Source: Bryobacterales bacterium
GTDB taxonomy: Bacteria; Acidobacteriota; Terriglobia; Bryobacterales; Bryobacteraceae
DNA: 45,464 bases
Reading direction: 5' to 3'
Assembly: GCA_027459465.1 (NCBI GenBank)
Contig: DAIDIH010000369.1
Location: forward strand, 1 to 45,464
Numbering within the stretch: the stretch's first letter is position 1; every line of letters starts with the position of its first letter. A program made the position numbers and the translations under genes. The notes under the pieces were generated by a model. The model was given only the letters and a program-made list of their open reading frames with translations. It made no database searches and was not told the DNA's origin. Of the stretch, positions 1 through 7,816 are shown piece after piece.

Positions 1-327
1 GAGCCGGCCAGGCCGCTGCTGGCTTCCGTGGCCGGAACGCGGCCCATTGTGTTTACGCTCTCGGCGCGCGGAGCCGGACTTGTGCTGGAGGCACAACTCG
101 ACTGCCAGGATCCGCCGGCCGCGACGCAACTCGAAGCCCAACTCGAAACCAGCACGGCCGCACTTCGGGCCGAGTTGGCGCAGCAGAACGGCGCAGCCGC
201 GAATACGGCGAGCGTGGGCGGGTTGCTCGCTTCGGGAACATTTCATTGCGAGCGCAACCGGGTGACCGGCGAATGGCCGTTGCCGGCCCAGTTCCTGGCG
301 ACGCTGGGAGAAGGCGGCGCAAACTGA
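1..327 (+). CDS. C-terminal part of a hypothetical protein (5' end outside window)
   Basis: The frame is open from base 1 and ends at a TGA at 325-327, leaving 108 visible residues, so the true start lies upstream of the window. A GTG at 28 could be a start, but the frame is already open before it and nothing resembling a ribosome site precedes it. The visible part is a soluble Ala/Gly-rich tail with one hydrophobic strand-like stretch and no motif I recognise. The PfkB kinase starts only 4 bases after the stop, so the two genes are probably co-transcribed. I cannot assign a function. Confidence 0.6.
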   Translation, partial: EPARPLLASVAGTRPIVFTLSARGAGLVLEAQLDCQDPPAATQLEAQLETSTAALRAELAQQNGAAANTASVGGLLASGTFHCERNRVTGEWPLPAQFLATLGEGGAN

Positions 328-331
328 GCCG

Positions 332-1276
332 ATGACCCAGACGCCCGGGGTTCTCTGCTGCGGCAATATTGTGTTCGACACGCTGGTCCGGCCGGCGCCA
401 AACGAGACGCACTGGCACACCAGCCTGTGGGTCGATTCGATTGAACAACAGATCGGCGGCAACGGCGCCAATACCGCGATTGCGATCGCCCGGCTCGGCG
501 TGCCGGCGCGGTTGGCCGGGCGCGTCGGCAAAGACGCCAACGGCGAGAGAGTTCTCGCCATCCTGCGCGATTCCGGCGTCGACATTTCATTCGTGGACCG
601 GGGGGAAGCGCCGACCTCTGCTTCCGTCGCGCTGGTGCGGGCCGACGGCGCGCGCGCGCTGCTGCATTGTCCGGGTGTGAGCCGGTCCGTCTTCAACCCG
701 CCGCCGGCGCTCGAAGGGGCGCTCAGCGCGGGGTGTGGGTTTCTCCATATCGGGAATCCCTTCGGCGTGCCGGGGCTGCGGGCGAATGGGCCGGCAATGC
801 TGAAGGAGGCGCACGCATTGGGCATGCGGACCTCGATCGACGTAGGCTGGGATTCGAGCGGCGAATGGCTGCGGTCGCTGGCTCCGAGTCTTGCCGAGAC
901 CGACGTGTTGTTTGTCAATCATGACGAGGCGCGGGAGTTGACCGGTCATACCGAGCCGACCCGCCAGGCCGAAGTCCTTCAAGAAGCCGGCGCCAGGGCG
1001 GTTGTGATCAAATTGGGCGCCGAAGGTTGCGCCGTTTTCGAGAGAAACCGCCGGTTTCATTCGCCCGGATTCAAGGTGACGGTACGGGATACGACGGGAG
1101 CGGGCGATTGTTTCGCGGGCGGCTTCCTTGCCGGGCTGGCGCGCGGAATGGACTTCCCGGAGGCGGCGCGGCTTGCCAACGCCGTGGGGGCGCGAAGCGT
1201 CACGGAGGTGGGCAGCATCACGGGACTGATGGGTTTTGAAGACACCAACGCCTGGGCGCGTACCGTCGAGGAGTGA
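332..1276 (+). CDS. PfkB-family carbohydrate kinase (ribokinase-like)
   Basis: A 314-residue cytoplasmic kinase that transfers phosphate from ATP to a sugar or nucleoside hydroxyl. Both family signatures are present: the Gly-rich substrate/lid motif GGNGANTA at about residues 42-49, and the C-terminal DTTGAGDCF motif at about 253-261, whose Asp259 is the expected catalytic base. The length is normal for the ribokinase/PfkB family. The ATG at 332 lies 4 bases after the upstream stop, which suggests translational coupling. The substrate cannot be read from the sequence. An HldE-type heptose kinase is not indicated even though LPS-heptose genes follow a few kb away. Family assignment is sure, specificity unknown. 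Confidence 0.9.
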   Translation: MTQTPGVLCCGNIVFDTLVRPAPNETHWHTSLWVDSIEQQIGGNGANTAIAIARLGVPARLAGRVGKDANGERVLAILRDSGVDISFVDRGEAPTSASVALVRADGARALLHCPGVSRSVFNPPPALEGALSAGCGFLHIGNPFGVPGLRANGPAMLKEAHALGMRTSIDVGWDSSGEWLRSLAPSLAETDVLFVNHDEARELTGHTEPTRQAEVLQEAGARAVVIKLGAEGCAVFERNRRFHSPGFKVTVRDTTGAGDCFAGGFLAGLARGMDFPEAARLANAVGARSVTEVGSITGLMGFEDTNAWARTVEE

Positions 1277-1304
1277 CCGCGCTGGTGACCTATCATGGTC
1301 ACTG

Positions 1305-2291
1305 ATGAAGCCCGCTATTGCGTTGGCGATATGCGTCCTGGCCCATGGCCAACCGGCCGCCGTGAAAGATCCCGGCTACAAGTACGTCCGGCTCGGCAAG
1401 TCCTCGGATGCGTCGCCCCGGCCCGCGGCGGGTTATCTTCTGGCGGGCGGCGGATCGGACATGGACCGCGGCATCGCCTGGTTATGCGCGAAGGCAAACG
1501 GCGGCGATCTGCTGGTACTCCGCAACTCCCGGGACGACGCGTATAACGGCTACATCCATCGCGTCTGCCCGTCACTGAACTCGGTGGCGACGCTGACCGT
1601 CACAGCGCGGCAAGGGGCGAGAGCGGATTTCGTGGTCCAGGCGGTGCGCCATGCGGAGGCGATATTCATCGCCGGCGGCGATCAGGCCAAATATGTCGAT
1701 TCCTGGCAAGCGTCGCCGCTGCAGGATGAGATCAACGCGGCCGTCGCGCGGGGCGTGCCAGTGGGAGGCGCGGCCGCGGGGCTGAATATGCTCTCCGAAT
1801 TTGTCGACACGGCAGCGGGCGGAGCGGTCACTTCAGCCCAGGCGCTGGCCGATCCTTTCGATGATCGGATCACCCTGGCGCGGCACTTTCTGAAGATCCC
1901 CCTGCTGGGCGGGACGTTAACGGACGCCCACTTCGCCCAACATGACGCCATGGGGCGCGATCTGGCGCTCCTGGCACGGCTGGTAGCCCAGGGATGGACG
2001 CCGGAGCCGCACGGCATATTCATCGACGACAAGACAGCGGCCCTGATCGAACCCGACGGAAAGGTGTCGGTGCTTGGATCCGGCGCGGCGTATTTCGTAC
2101 GCTTCACGAAAAAGGCCGACGACTGCAACCCAGGCGACCCGCTGACGCTGCATGGCGCCGAAGTTTACCGCGCTTCTGATGGCGGAAGTTTCGATCTACT
2201 GAGTTGGAGGGGGAACGGCGGAGTGGACTACTCCGTGTCGGTGGAGAACGGCGTGGTGAAATCGGCGCAGGCAGGCGGGGCGATCTACTGA
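1305..2291 (+). CDS. Secreted cyanophycinase-like (peptidase S51) protein lacking the nucleophile serine
   Basis: A 328-residue protein with a short hydrophobic signal-like N-terminus (MKPAIALAICVLAHG). The ATG at 1305 was chosen because a longer in-frame start at 1236 would lie inside the kinase gene and bury the signal peptide. The body follows the cyanophycinase-like S51 family: LLAGGGSDMDRG near residue 45, an AGGDQ motif, and a region equivalent to the nucleophile elbow at residues 154-159. In active members this elbow reads GGTSAG. Here it reads GGAAAG, so the catalytic Ser is Ala157 (codon GCC at 1773-1775, one base from TCC). The later DSHF-x2-R-x-R-x-GR block is also eroded to DAHFAQHDAMGR. 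It is probably a non-catalytic relative or a recently inactivated peptidase. A cyanophycin substrate is not implied, since many relatives act on unknown peptides. Confidence 0.8.
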   Translation: MKPAIALAICVLAHGQPAAVKDPGYKYVRLGKSSDASPRPAAGYLLAGGGSDMDRGIAWLCAKANGGDLLVLRNSRDDAYNGYIHRVCPSLNSVATLTVTARQGARADFVVQAVRHAEAIFIAGGDQAKYVDSWQASPLQDEINAAVARGVPVGGAAAGLNMLSEFVDTAAGGAVTSAQALADPFDDRITLARHFLKIPLLGGTLTDAHFAQHDAMGRDLALLARLVAQGWTPEPHGIFIDDKTAALIEPDGKVSVLGSGAAYFVRFTKKADDCNPGDPLTLHGAEVYRASDGGSFDLLSWRGNGGVDYSVSVENGVVKSAQAGGAIY

Positions 2292-2318
2292 ATTCGCCCG
2301 GCTTGCATCACTCGGGAA

Positions 2319-2340
2319 CGCCGGGGTCTGTGGCCCGGCG
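2319..2340. terminator. Possible bidirectional stem-loop between convergent genes
   Basis: A perfect 7-bp inverted repeat, CGCCGGG / CCCGGCG, with an 8-base loop lies in the 52-base gap between the converging cyanophycinase-like and methyltransferase genes. The position fits a shared terminator, but there is no T-tract on either side, so intrinsic termination is only suggested. Confidence 0.35.
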
Positions 2341-2343
2341 GCC

Positions 2344-2898
2344 TCACCGCGCGAGCGTTTTCCAGATCAGCCAGGCCAGGCCCGCGAGATAACCGAGCAA
2401 TGCCTGGTATTCCTGGTTTTTCTTGTACACGGCCCAGCGGAATCGTCCCGCGGCGGGGTGAGAGGGCCGGCGCGGTAGAAGCTTAGGAACCTGCGCCGCG
2501 TAGTCGGCATACTCGGGGAACAAGCGCCGGAGGTGCTGTTCTTCGAGTTCGATCACCGGAAGATAGATGAGCAGAAAAACGGCGCCGAAGACTACGGCGA
2601 GCTCCCAGCGCCGGGCGGAGACGACGAGGCCCGCCGCGACGAGAAGGGTGCCGATATACAAGGGATTTCGCACCCAATTGTAGGGCCCGCTGCGCGCCAG
2701 TTGCCGGTTCTTCTCCAGGTGGCCCGCCGCCCATCCGCGAAGTAGCAGACCGCAGGCCGACACGGCCACACCGGTGGCGAGGGCGATGGGTTCGGGGCGG
2801 GCGAGCCAGGCAAACGCCGCAACGAGCAGAAATCCGCTCGGCACGCGGAGACGCGCCACGAGGTCGGCGTAAGGCTTGGGGAACAGCGAACCGTTCAC
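2344..2898 (-). CDS. Isoprenylcysteine/phospholipid methyltransferase-family membrane protein
   Basis: A 184-residue integral membrane protein with four or five hydrophobic segments and the ICMT/PEMT family signature: GPYNWVRNPLYIG near residues 70-82, followed by LEEQHLRRLFPEYADYAAQVP near 117-137. The conserved RNP-Y-G and E-x2-L-x3-F-x2-Y positions are those that bind S-adenosylmethionine and the lipid substrate in this family. The ATG overlaps the stop of the heptosyltransferase gene by 4 bases, so the two are translationally coupled, which suggests an envelope substrate. The real acceptor is unknown, because bacterial relatives rarely have a demonstrated substrate. Confidence 0.8.
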   Translation of the reverse strand: MNGSLFPKPYADLVARLRVPSGFLLVAAFAWLARPEPIALATGVAVSACGLLLRGWAAGHLEKNRQLARSGPYNWVRNPLYIGTLLVAAGLVVSARRWELAVVFGAVFLLIYLPVIELEEQHLRRLFPEYADYAAQVPKLLPRRPSHPAAGRFRWAVYKKNQEYQALLGYLAGLAWLIWKTLAR

Positions 2899-3854
2899 GG
2901 ACGTTCTCCCGCGCGAGACTGCCCAAGCTTTTCCCGAAGCGCGTGAAGAACCATCTCCGGGGAGATGGAGCGCATGTCGGCGCCGGTCTCCCGCAGGCGG
3001 CGGTACGTAGTGACCGCGCCGGGTGCGCGCAGAACGGCGATGGTGTTGCCGTAAGGGCCGTTGCGAGCCGGATCGGTGGGGCCGTAGATCCCGACACCCG
3101 GCTTACCGAGCGCCGCAGCCAGATGCAGCGGCCCGCTATCCAGGCCGACCACCGCCGCGGCGCGCCGCGTTGCATAGATCAGTCCCGGGATGCCGGAGAC
3201 GTGCGGCACGATATCCGGAAGCGAGATCTTCTTCGGGGCGTTGAGGACAAGGGTGAGTCCCAAATCGCGTTTGAGCATCGCGCCAAGAGCCGTGTAATGC
3301 TCGAGCGGCCATTGTTTGGCGCCCCAGCCCGCCAGCGGGTTGGCGAGGACAAAGGGGGCATCCGGGAGACTCCCTTCAAGCCGGCCTTCGGGCAAAGGGA
3401 ACTGGCGCAGCGGGTTCGAGACGCCGGCGGCGGCCACAAGTTCCAGGTTCTGATCCACCACGTGAGCGGCCTGTGGGCGGACACGGCGGGAGTAAAACCA
3501 TGCGGCGGGCCGTTCCCGCGTCTGGTCGAAACCAAAGATGCGTTCGGGACGGGCGATGGCGGCGATGAGGGCGGATTTGATCAGGCCCTGGAAGTCGACG
3601 GCAAGGTCGTAGGGGGCGGAGCGGAGGTCCGACCAGGCGCGCCGAATGCCGCGAAAGGTCTTGCGGTCGATGGGGACGGCGCGGTCGATGTAGGGATTGC
3701 CCTCGAGCAAAGGCAGCCAGCGCTCCTCGATCGCCCAATCGACCGTCGAGCCCGGCAAGCCGTGCTTGAGGCTGGCAGCCGCCGGCAGAGCATGAATCAC
3801 GTCGCCCATCGCCCCCAGGCGGACGACGAGGATGCGAAGCGGAGTGGGCGTCAA
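2895..3854 (-). CDS. waaC: Lipopolysaccharide heptosyltransferase I-like (GT9)
   Basis: A 319-residue GT-B fold glycosyltransferase of family 9, which adds heptose from ADP-heptose to the LPS inner core at the inner face of the cytoplasmic membrane. The N-terminus ILVVRLGAMGDVIHALP matches the family opening (R-x-GDVI). The C-terminal nucleotide-binding block DSGPLHLAAALGKPGVGIYG is intact near residues 240-260. Length is typical. It is the middle gene of three that overlap by 4 bases each, coupling it to a degenerate HldE-like gene upstream and a membrane methyltransferase downstream. Since hldD is also in the window (12375-13400), a heptose-containing core is likely. The choice of WaaC over another GT9 member rests on the N-terminus only. 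Confidence 0.8.
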   Translation of the reverse strand: MTPTPLRILVVRLGAMGDVIHALPAAASLKHGLPGSTVDWAIEERWLPLLEGNPYIDRAVPIDRKTFRGIRRAWSDLRSAPYDLAVDFQGLIKSALIAAIARPERIFGFDQTRERPAAWFYSRRVRPQAAHVVDQNLELVAAAGVSNPLRQFPLPEGRLEGSLPDAPFVLANPLAGWGAKQWPLEHYTALGAMLKRDLGLTLVLNAPKKISLPDIVPHVSGIPGLIYATRRAAAVVGLDSGPLHLAAALGKPGVGIYGPTDPARNGPYGNTIAVLRAPGAVTTYRRLRETGADMRSISPEMVLHALREKLGQSRAGERP

Positions 3855-4198
3855 TCCGCGGCCCCGCTGCGAGTGCGAACGCGCACGATGAACGCTTGGC
3901 GAGCCTCGGCGTCGTCCAGCATCTCCGCCGAGACGTCCGCGGGTGTTCCGTCGAGGGCGACGTAATCGACGGCGCGAAGCGAGGCGGCCAGTTCCCGGCG
4001 AGCCCCTACGTCCATGAGAGGCGCTTCGCCTTGCTCGACGACGATCACGAGGGTTGTGCCTGGCAGTTTCCGCTTCTCGAGGAAGCGCACGTGGTGGGCG
4101 AGCAAAGGATCGAAGCGGCCGCGCAGCCAGAGCGTTTCCCGGCCGGCGGTGCGGCGGACGATCTCATCGGAGGATAGAATTTTGTTTCGCGAATCCAA
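3851..4198 (-). CDS. Short degenerate RfaE/HldE nucleotidyltransferase-like protein
   Basis: A 115-residue protein. Its start (MDSRNKILSSDEIVRR) and the block GRFDPLLAHHVRFLE resemble the opening of the cytidylyltransferase-like domain of HldE/RfaE2, where the catalytic motif is G-x-FD-x2-H-x-GH. Here that motif reads GRFDPLLAHH, so the first catalytic His and the Gly are gone. The Val-rich strand and the L-x-AVDYV-L segment near residue 75 fit the same fold, but the C-terminal ISSTxIR-type nucleotide-binding motif is absent. Family members of this type are usually about 150-170 residues, so this one is short. It heads a set of overlapping genes with a heptosyltransferase. I read it as a non-catalytic or repurposed relative. 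The homology is by eye and could be superficial. Confidence 0.6.
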   Translation of the reverse strand: MDSRNKILSSDEIVRRTAGRETLWLRGRFDPLLAHHVRFLEKRKLPGTTLVIVVEQGEAPLMDVGARRELAASLRAVDYVALDGTPADVSAEMLDDAEARQAFIVRVRTRSGAAD

Positions 4199-4342
4199 CG
4201 TGGTTCTCTAAATGAAGGGCGAATCCCAAACCCTCTATTGGAACAATTCGCCGTGCCTCGCGCCACTGCCCGCGGCCTGTATCCGGCCAGAGGGAGCGAC
4301 GGGGAAGTCGCATACGATGGGAGAGATGCGGTTTCACCCAGC

Positions 4343-5554
4343 ATGAGTTCCGGCGCGCTGCGGTCCTTCGCTCACCGGCGATTCGCCATCGTTTGGACCG
4401 GCCTCGCATGCTCGGCGGTCGGCACGTGGGTACAGATCGTGGCGCAGAGCCTGGTGACGCTCAAGATCACCCATGGCTCGGCGTTCGCTCTCGGTGCGGT
4501 GCTTCTGTCGCAGGCGGCGGCGTTCCTGTTATTCGCTCTCGCCGGCGGCGGGATCGCCGATGCCTTCGACCGGCGCAAACTGCTGCTGGTTTCACAAACC
4601 GTCCTCGGCGGCCTGGCGGCCCTGCTGGGCTATCTGACCGCGTCCGGACGGATCGAACTATGGATGCTGCTCCTGCTGGCGTTCTCGAGCGGCTGCGTGC
4701 TCAGCGCCGATCAACCCGCGCGGGCGGCGCTACTGCCGTCCCTGGTGCCGGATTCCGAACGCACGAACGCGATCGCGCTGCAGTCGATGATCTTCCAGGG
4801 CGCCTCGATCGCCGGGCCTACGCTGGCCGGTCTGGCCGCGGCAAGCATCGGCTACGCAGGCTGCTTCTATCTCAATGCCGTTTCCTACCTCGCCGTTCTT
4901 ATCGCGCTGCTCGTGGCCGGCGGAGAGGGCAATGGCGCGCGCCAGAGCAGGCAGAGGTTGATTCAGGCAGTGGCCGAGTTGTTCGCGGCGATCAAGGCCG
5001 ATCCGGTGTTGCGAGCCGTCCTTAGCGGATACGCCGCGGTGCTTTTTCTGACACCCTCATCGGCGCTACTGTTGCCGGTGCTCGCCGGCTCGGTCTGGCA
5101 CATTTCGGATGCAAAACTCGGGGCGTTGTTCGCCTGCTCCGGCATCGGGGCCGTGGCGGGTGCGCTCATAGTGGCTCATCGCGGCGATCGCGGCTCCAAG
5201 AGCGTGCCGTACCTGGCGGGACTGTTCGCCTCGGCCGCGGCGCTGGCCTTGTATCCAGGCATCCGTCCGCTATGGCTCGTTCCCCTGCTGCTCATGGTGG
5301 CCGGAGTGGGCCAGGCCGCGACGTCGGTCATTACGGCGTCGTTGCTACAAGGCCGCGTCCCGGCGGGACTTCGCGGGCGAGTGATGAGCCTGAACACGCT
5401 GCTGGTGATGGGAATACGCCCGCTCGGCGATTTTCCCGAGGGCTGGCTGATCCACGTCGCAGGGCCCCAGCGGGCCGCCCTGCTCTGCGCGGCTCTAATC
5501 GTCGTTGCGGGACTGTTGCTTTTGCCCCGGCGAGGCCCGATCCATTCGGTCTGA
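4343..5554 (+). CDS. MFS transporter (EntS/MFS_3-like exporter)
   Basis: A 403-residue 12-TM major facilitator. The ATG at 4343 (MSSGALRSFAHRRFAIVW) is preferred over an upstream in-frame TTG at 4238, because the N-terminus then matches the usual F-RR-F-x3-W opening just before TM1. The cytoplasmic loop 2-3 motif is present as DAFDRRKLLL near residue 80, and the loop after TM4 holds DQPARAALLPSLVP, characteristic of the MFS_3 exporters related to enterobactin exporter EntS. It is transcribed alone, divergent from the LPS genes and convergent with the chemotaxis genes. The substrate is unknown; efflux of a small molecule or siderophore-like compound is the family expectation. Confidence 0.85.
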   Translation: MSSGALRSFAHRRFAIVWTGLACSAVGTWVQIVAQSLVTLKITHGSAFALGAVLLSQAAAFLLFALAGGGIADAFDRRKLLLVSQTVLGGLAALLGYLTASGRIELWMLLLLAFSSGCVLSADQPARAALLPSLVPDSERTNAIALQSMIFQGASIAGPTLAGLAAASIGYAGCFYLNAVSYLAVLIALLVAGGEGNGARQSRQRLIQAVAELFAAIKADPVLRAVLSGYAAVLFLTPSSALLLPVLAGSVWHISDAKLGALFACSGIGAVAGALIVAHRGDRGSKSVPYLAGLFASAAALALYPGIRPLWLVPLLLMVAGVGQAATSVITASLLQGRVPAGLRGRVMSLNTLLVMGIRPLGDFPEGWLIHVAGPQRAALLCAALIVVAGLLLLPRRGPIHSV

Positions 5555-5575
5555 ACGAGATCGCGATGGGCGCGA

Positions 5576-5834
5576 TTATCGTTCGCCGGTCTCGACAATG
5601 AACAGGCGGAAAGTCCCGGCATCGCAGCGCCGCTGGGCACCGCAGCCTTGAAGTTCCCCCCGATCATGTTGACGATCTCTCCGACGCTGTCGCGAACGTC
5701 GTCCCGGTTGAGCTTGATGCCTTGAGGGAGCAGGCGACCGGCGAAGTCCCCGGCCTGGCTGGCCGGAAATTCCAGAATCGCGCCGCTTCCGTCGCATGGT
5801 CGCCCGCGGTCATCAACATCGTCGATCTCCTCAT
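5576..5834 (-). pseudogene. Remnant of a second CheX/CheC-like gene
   Basis: An ATG at 5834 overlaps the cheR stop (ATGA), as in an intact operon, but no single frame covers the gene. A CheX-like core (AGDFAGRLLPQGIKLN, then DSVGEIVNMIGGNFKAAVP with the Glu/Asn phosphatase motif) is read in a different frame from the ATG. The natural-looking C-terminus (GTFRLFIVETGER, stop at 5576-5578) is in a third frame. Only about 85 codons remain against roughly 150 for the family, so an internal deletion accompanies the frameshifts. The intact CheX paralogue in the same operon (7206-7793) supports the identification. It is clearly broken; the ancestor could equally have been called CheC-like. Confidence 0.65.
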
Positions 5835-6679
5835 TCCCCCCGTTGGTAAAATATCCCCCCGTTCAGCGGCCTGCGCAGGAACTTGTCGTCGAGGCCGAAC
5901 GTCGTCTCGGCGGCGCCGAGAGGGAGGTAGGCGTGCGAACTCATGCACCCGCAAATCCCGGCGAGAATCTTTTTCTTCGTTTCGAGATCGAAGTAGATCA
6001 GCACGTTCCGGCACAACACAACGTCGAACGGGCCGAGGCCGCGCAACTCGTCCCGCTGGTCGCGCTTCTCGAAACGAACGGGGCGGCGCACCTCGGGCTT
6101 GACCTGCCAACCGAGTCCGGCGCGGTCGATATACCGTACGAGGAACTTGGCCGGCAGTCCACGGTTGACCTCGATATGGAGATATTTCCCGGCCCGCGCG
6201 CGCTCGAGCACCTGCTCGGAAAGATCGGTTCCGTAAATCTCGATTTTCCAGCTCGACAGCCCCATTTCGAGCAGCATCATGGCGATGCTGTAAGCTTCCT
6301 GGCCCGAACACGCGGCCGCGGACCAGATGCGCAGGGTCCGGGTGGCGGCGTTCCGTTCCAGCAATTCAGGCAGAATGACGCCTCGCAGGGCGTCGAAGGG
6401 CGCGACGTCGCGGAAGAACAGTGTCTCGTTGGTGGTGATCGCGTCGACGACTTTCCGGTCAAGTCCGGCGCCGCGTGTCTCCCGCAGCAGGTTACAAAGG
6501 TCGCCGAGGGAATCGAGGCCCTCCTCGCGCACGATGGGCGACAGCCGCGCATCGACGAGCTATTTCTTGCCTTCGTCGAGCACGATGCCCGAAGCCTGGT
6601 GCACCCATTTCTGCAAGAAGACGTAGTTCTCGTTCGAGATTTCCCGCAGCCCTCGGCCGGCCGTCGCCTCTGTTGTCAT
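5831..6679 (-). pseudogene. cheR: cheR chemotaxis methyltransferase interrupted by an in-frame TAG
   Basis: CheR methylates glutamates of chemoreceptors using S-adenosylmethionine. Starting at the ATG at 6679 (overlapping the cheB stop by 4 bases), 39 codons lead to DEGKK and then an in-frame TAG at 6560-6562. Directly after the TAG the same frame resumes with LVDARLSPIVREEGL, which is the normal family continuation, usually with Tyr or a similar residue where the stop sits. The rest is intact: TTNETLFFRD at about residues 82-91, the SAM-binding SAAACSGQEAYS at about 120-131, and CRNVLIYF at about 223-230, with a normal overall length of 282 codons. A single base change explains the lesion. 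An internal restart at 6532 would lack the N-terminal helical domain. Confidence 0.85.
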
Positions 6680-7295
6680 GCCCTGCCTGCTCTCGCTTCC
6701 CAATGGTGTGTGATCGCCGGGACCACCCGATGGAGATCGAGGATGGCGTCGGCTAGGCCGGAACGGGCCACGTAACCCGGCATGCCCCATACGACACTCG
6801 ATGCTTCGTCCTCGGCGATGTGTACGCTCCACGTGCCTTCAGGAGTTGGACTCCGCGCAATCCGTCCTGCCCCATCCCAGTGAGCACGGCCGCCACCGCC
6901 GCTCCTCCGTAGAACTCGGCAACGGAACGGAACAAAACATCCACTGCAGGCCGGCAGGAGTTCTCCCGCGGACCCTGATCGAGGGCAACGGCAAAACCGA
7001 GCCCCTTCGGCCGGAGGCGCATATGGTAGTCGCCGGGAGCGATCAGGACCAGGCCGGACTAAACAGGCATTCCGTCTTGTGCTTCCTCGATGCGCAATTG
7101 CGAGTTTCTCTGCAGCCGTTCCGCCAGCACACGAGCGAATGGCGGCGGCATGTGTTGAACGATCAGGATCGGCGCTGGGAAGCCGGCTGGGAACTGAGGC
7201 AGGATTTAGGCCGGTGCAGAAGGGCCTCCCGTGGAAGCGCCGGTGGCCACAACGGAGCGTTCTCGCGCGCGTGAAATGGCGCCGGCGGCGAACAT
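6676..7295 (-). pseudogene. cheB: cheB methylesterase domain with two stops and a frameshift
   Basis: CheB demethylates chemoreceptors. The catalytic parts can all be read: GASTGGP (nucleophile Ser), LIVQHMPPPFA (His), and VLTGMGQDGLRG (Asp). The frame is nevertheless broken by a TAA at 7206-7208 just after GASTGGPSAPA, by a TAG at 7059-7061 inside the segment between GMPV and SGLVLIAPGDY (a CAG to TAG change would explain it), and by a one-base loss near 6820 after KARGAY. Beyond that point the true C-terminus, EDEASSVVWGMPGYVARSG, continues in another frame to a TGA at 6676-6678 that overlaps the cheR ATG. No receiver domain is seen. The 7295 ATG is nominal, because the frame is continuous with the upstream CheX gene. 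Confidence 0.85.
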
Positions 7296-7793
7296 TTGTG
7301 GCGGCGGGGCCGGCGGGAGGTCCGCCGCCGGCGCCAGGAAAATATCAATTTCGAGTCTGTCTTCCCCGCACTGAAACGGCACAACCAGCCACTCGCGAAC
7401 GGCGCTCGAGCGGGCGTGGTAGTTCCGCCCGAAGATCACTGTCGGCGGCCCAACCGCAAGCGGGCCCTCGGTGCCTTCCAGTTCGGTTTTGACGTTGCCG
7501 ATGATCATGTTGCCGAGCTCGCCGATGGCGTCGAGGACTTCCTCAGTCACCGCCGAGTGCTCGGCCATCGCCATCGCCGACGATATCCGGCAGGCCAGAC
7601 GCGCTCCGCAGACTAGACGGCCGGAGCCAGTCAACGTGCCGCCGAGCGGAACCAGCGCAATTACACCGTCGTAGCCGTCCGAACTCGGCACGACACGTTG
7701 CTCTGTTCCGGGCTCGATGGGCAGGTGGAGCATCACCGAAAAAACGCTCTCCGTCGCTTCCCGGATGAGCCGCACCAATACGCTATCGTCCAA
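7206..7793 (-). CDS. CheX-family phosphatase-like protein reading into cheB
   Basis: A 195-residue frame whose first 155 or so residues are a CheX-type domain, the family that dephosphorylates CheY-P. It has an N-terminal helix (REATESVFSVML) and the phosphatase motif in EVLDAIGELGNMIIGN, with Glu92 and Asn95 in the expected E-x2-N spacing. The frame has no stop of its own. After a Pro-rich stretch (LPPAPPPQ) it runs straight into the CheB active-site segment and ends at the TAA that disrupts cheB. Either cheX lost its stop or a CheX-CheB fusion was ancestral. The start is a TTG at 7793 with an AGGA immediately upstream; no ATG or GTG is available. It follows cheY by 23 bases, so the two are co-transcribed. 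Confidence 0.75.
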   Translation of the reverse strand: MDDSVLVRLIREATESVFSVMLHLPIEPGTEQRVVPSSDGYDGVIALVPLGGTLTGSGRLVCGARLACRISSAMAMAEHSAVTEEVLDAIGELGNMIIGNVKTELEGTEGPLAVGPPTVIFGRNYHARSSAVREWLVVPFQCGEDRLEIDIFLAPAADLPPAPPPQMFAAGAISRARERSVVATGASTGGPSAPA

Positions 7794-7816
7794 TCTTCCT
7801 ATCCCGTCCAGCCGTG

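Noticed and set aside
5176-5667. A 163-codon minus-strand frame starting MIGGNF
   Set aside because: Its first residues are the tail of the degraded CheX copy and the rest is antisense to the MFS gene, so it is not a gene of its own.
5576-7295. Recoding (selenocysteine, pyrrolysine or programmed frameshift) to explain the che lesions
   Set aside because: TAA, TAG and frameshifts of different kinds in three consecutive genes without any shared signal fit decay or sequence error better than a programmed event.
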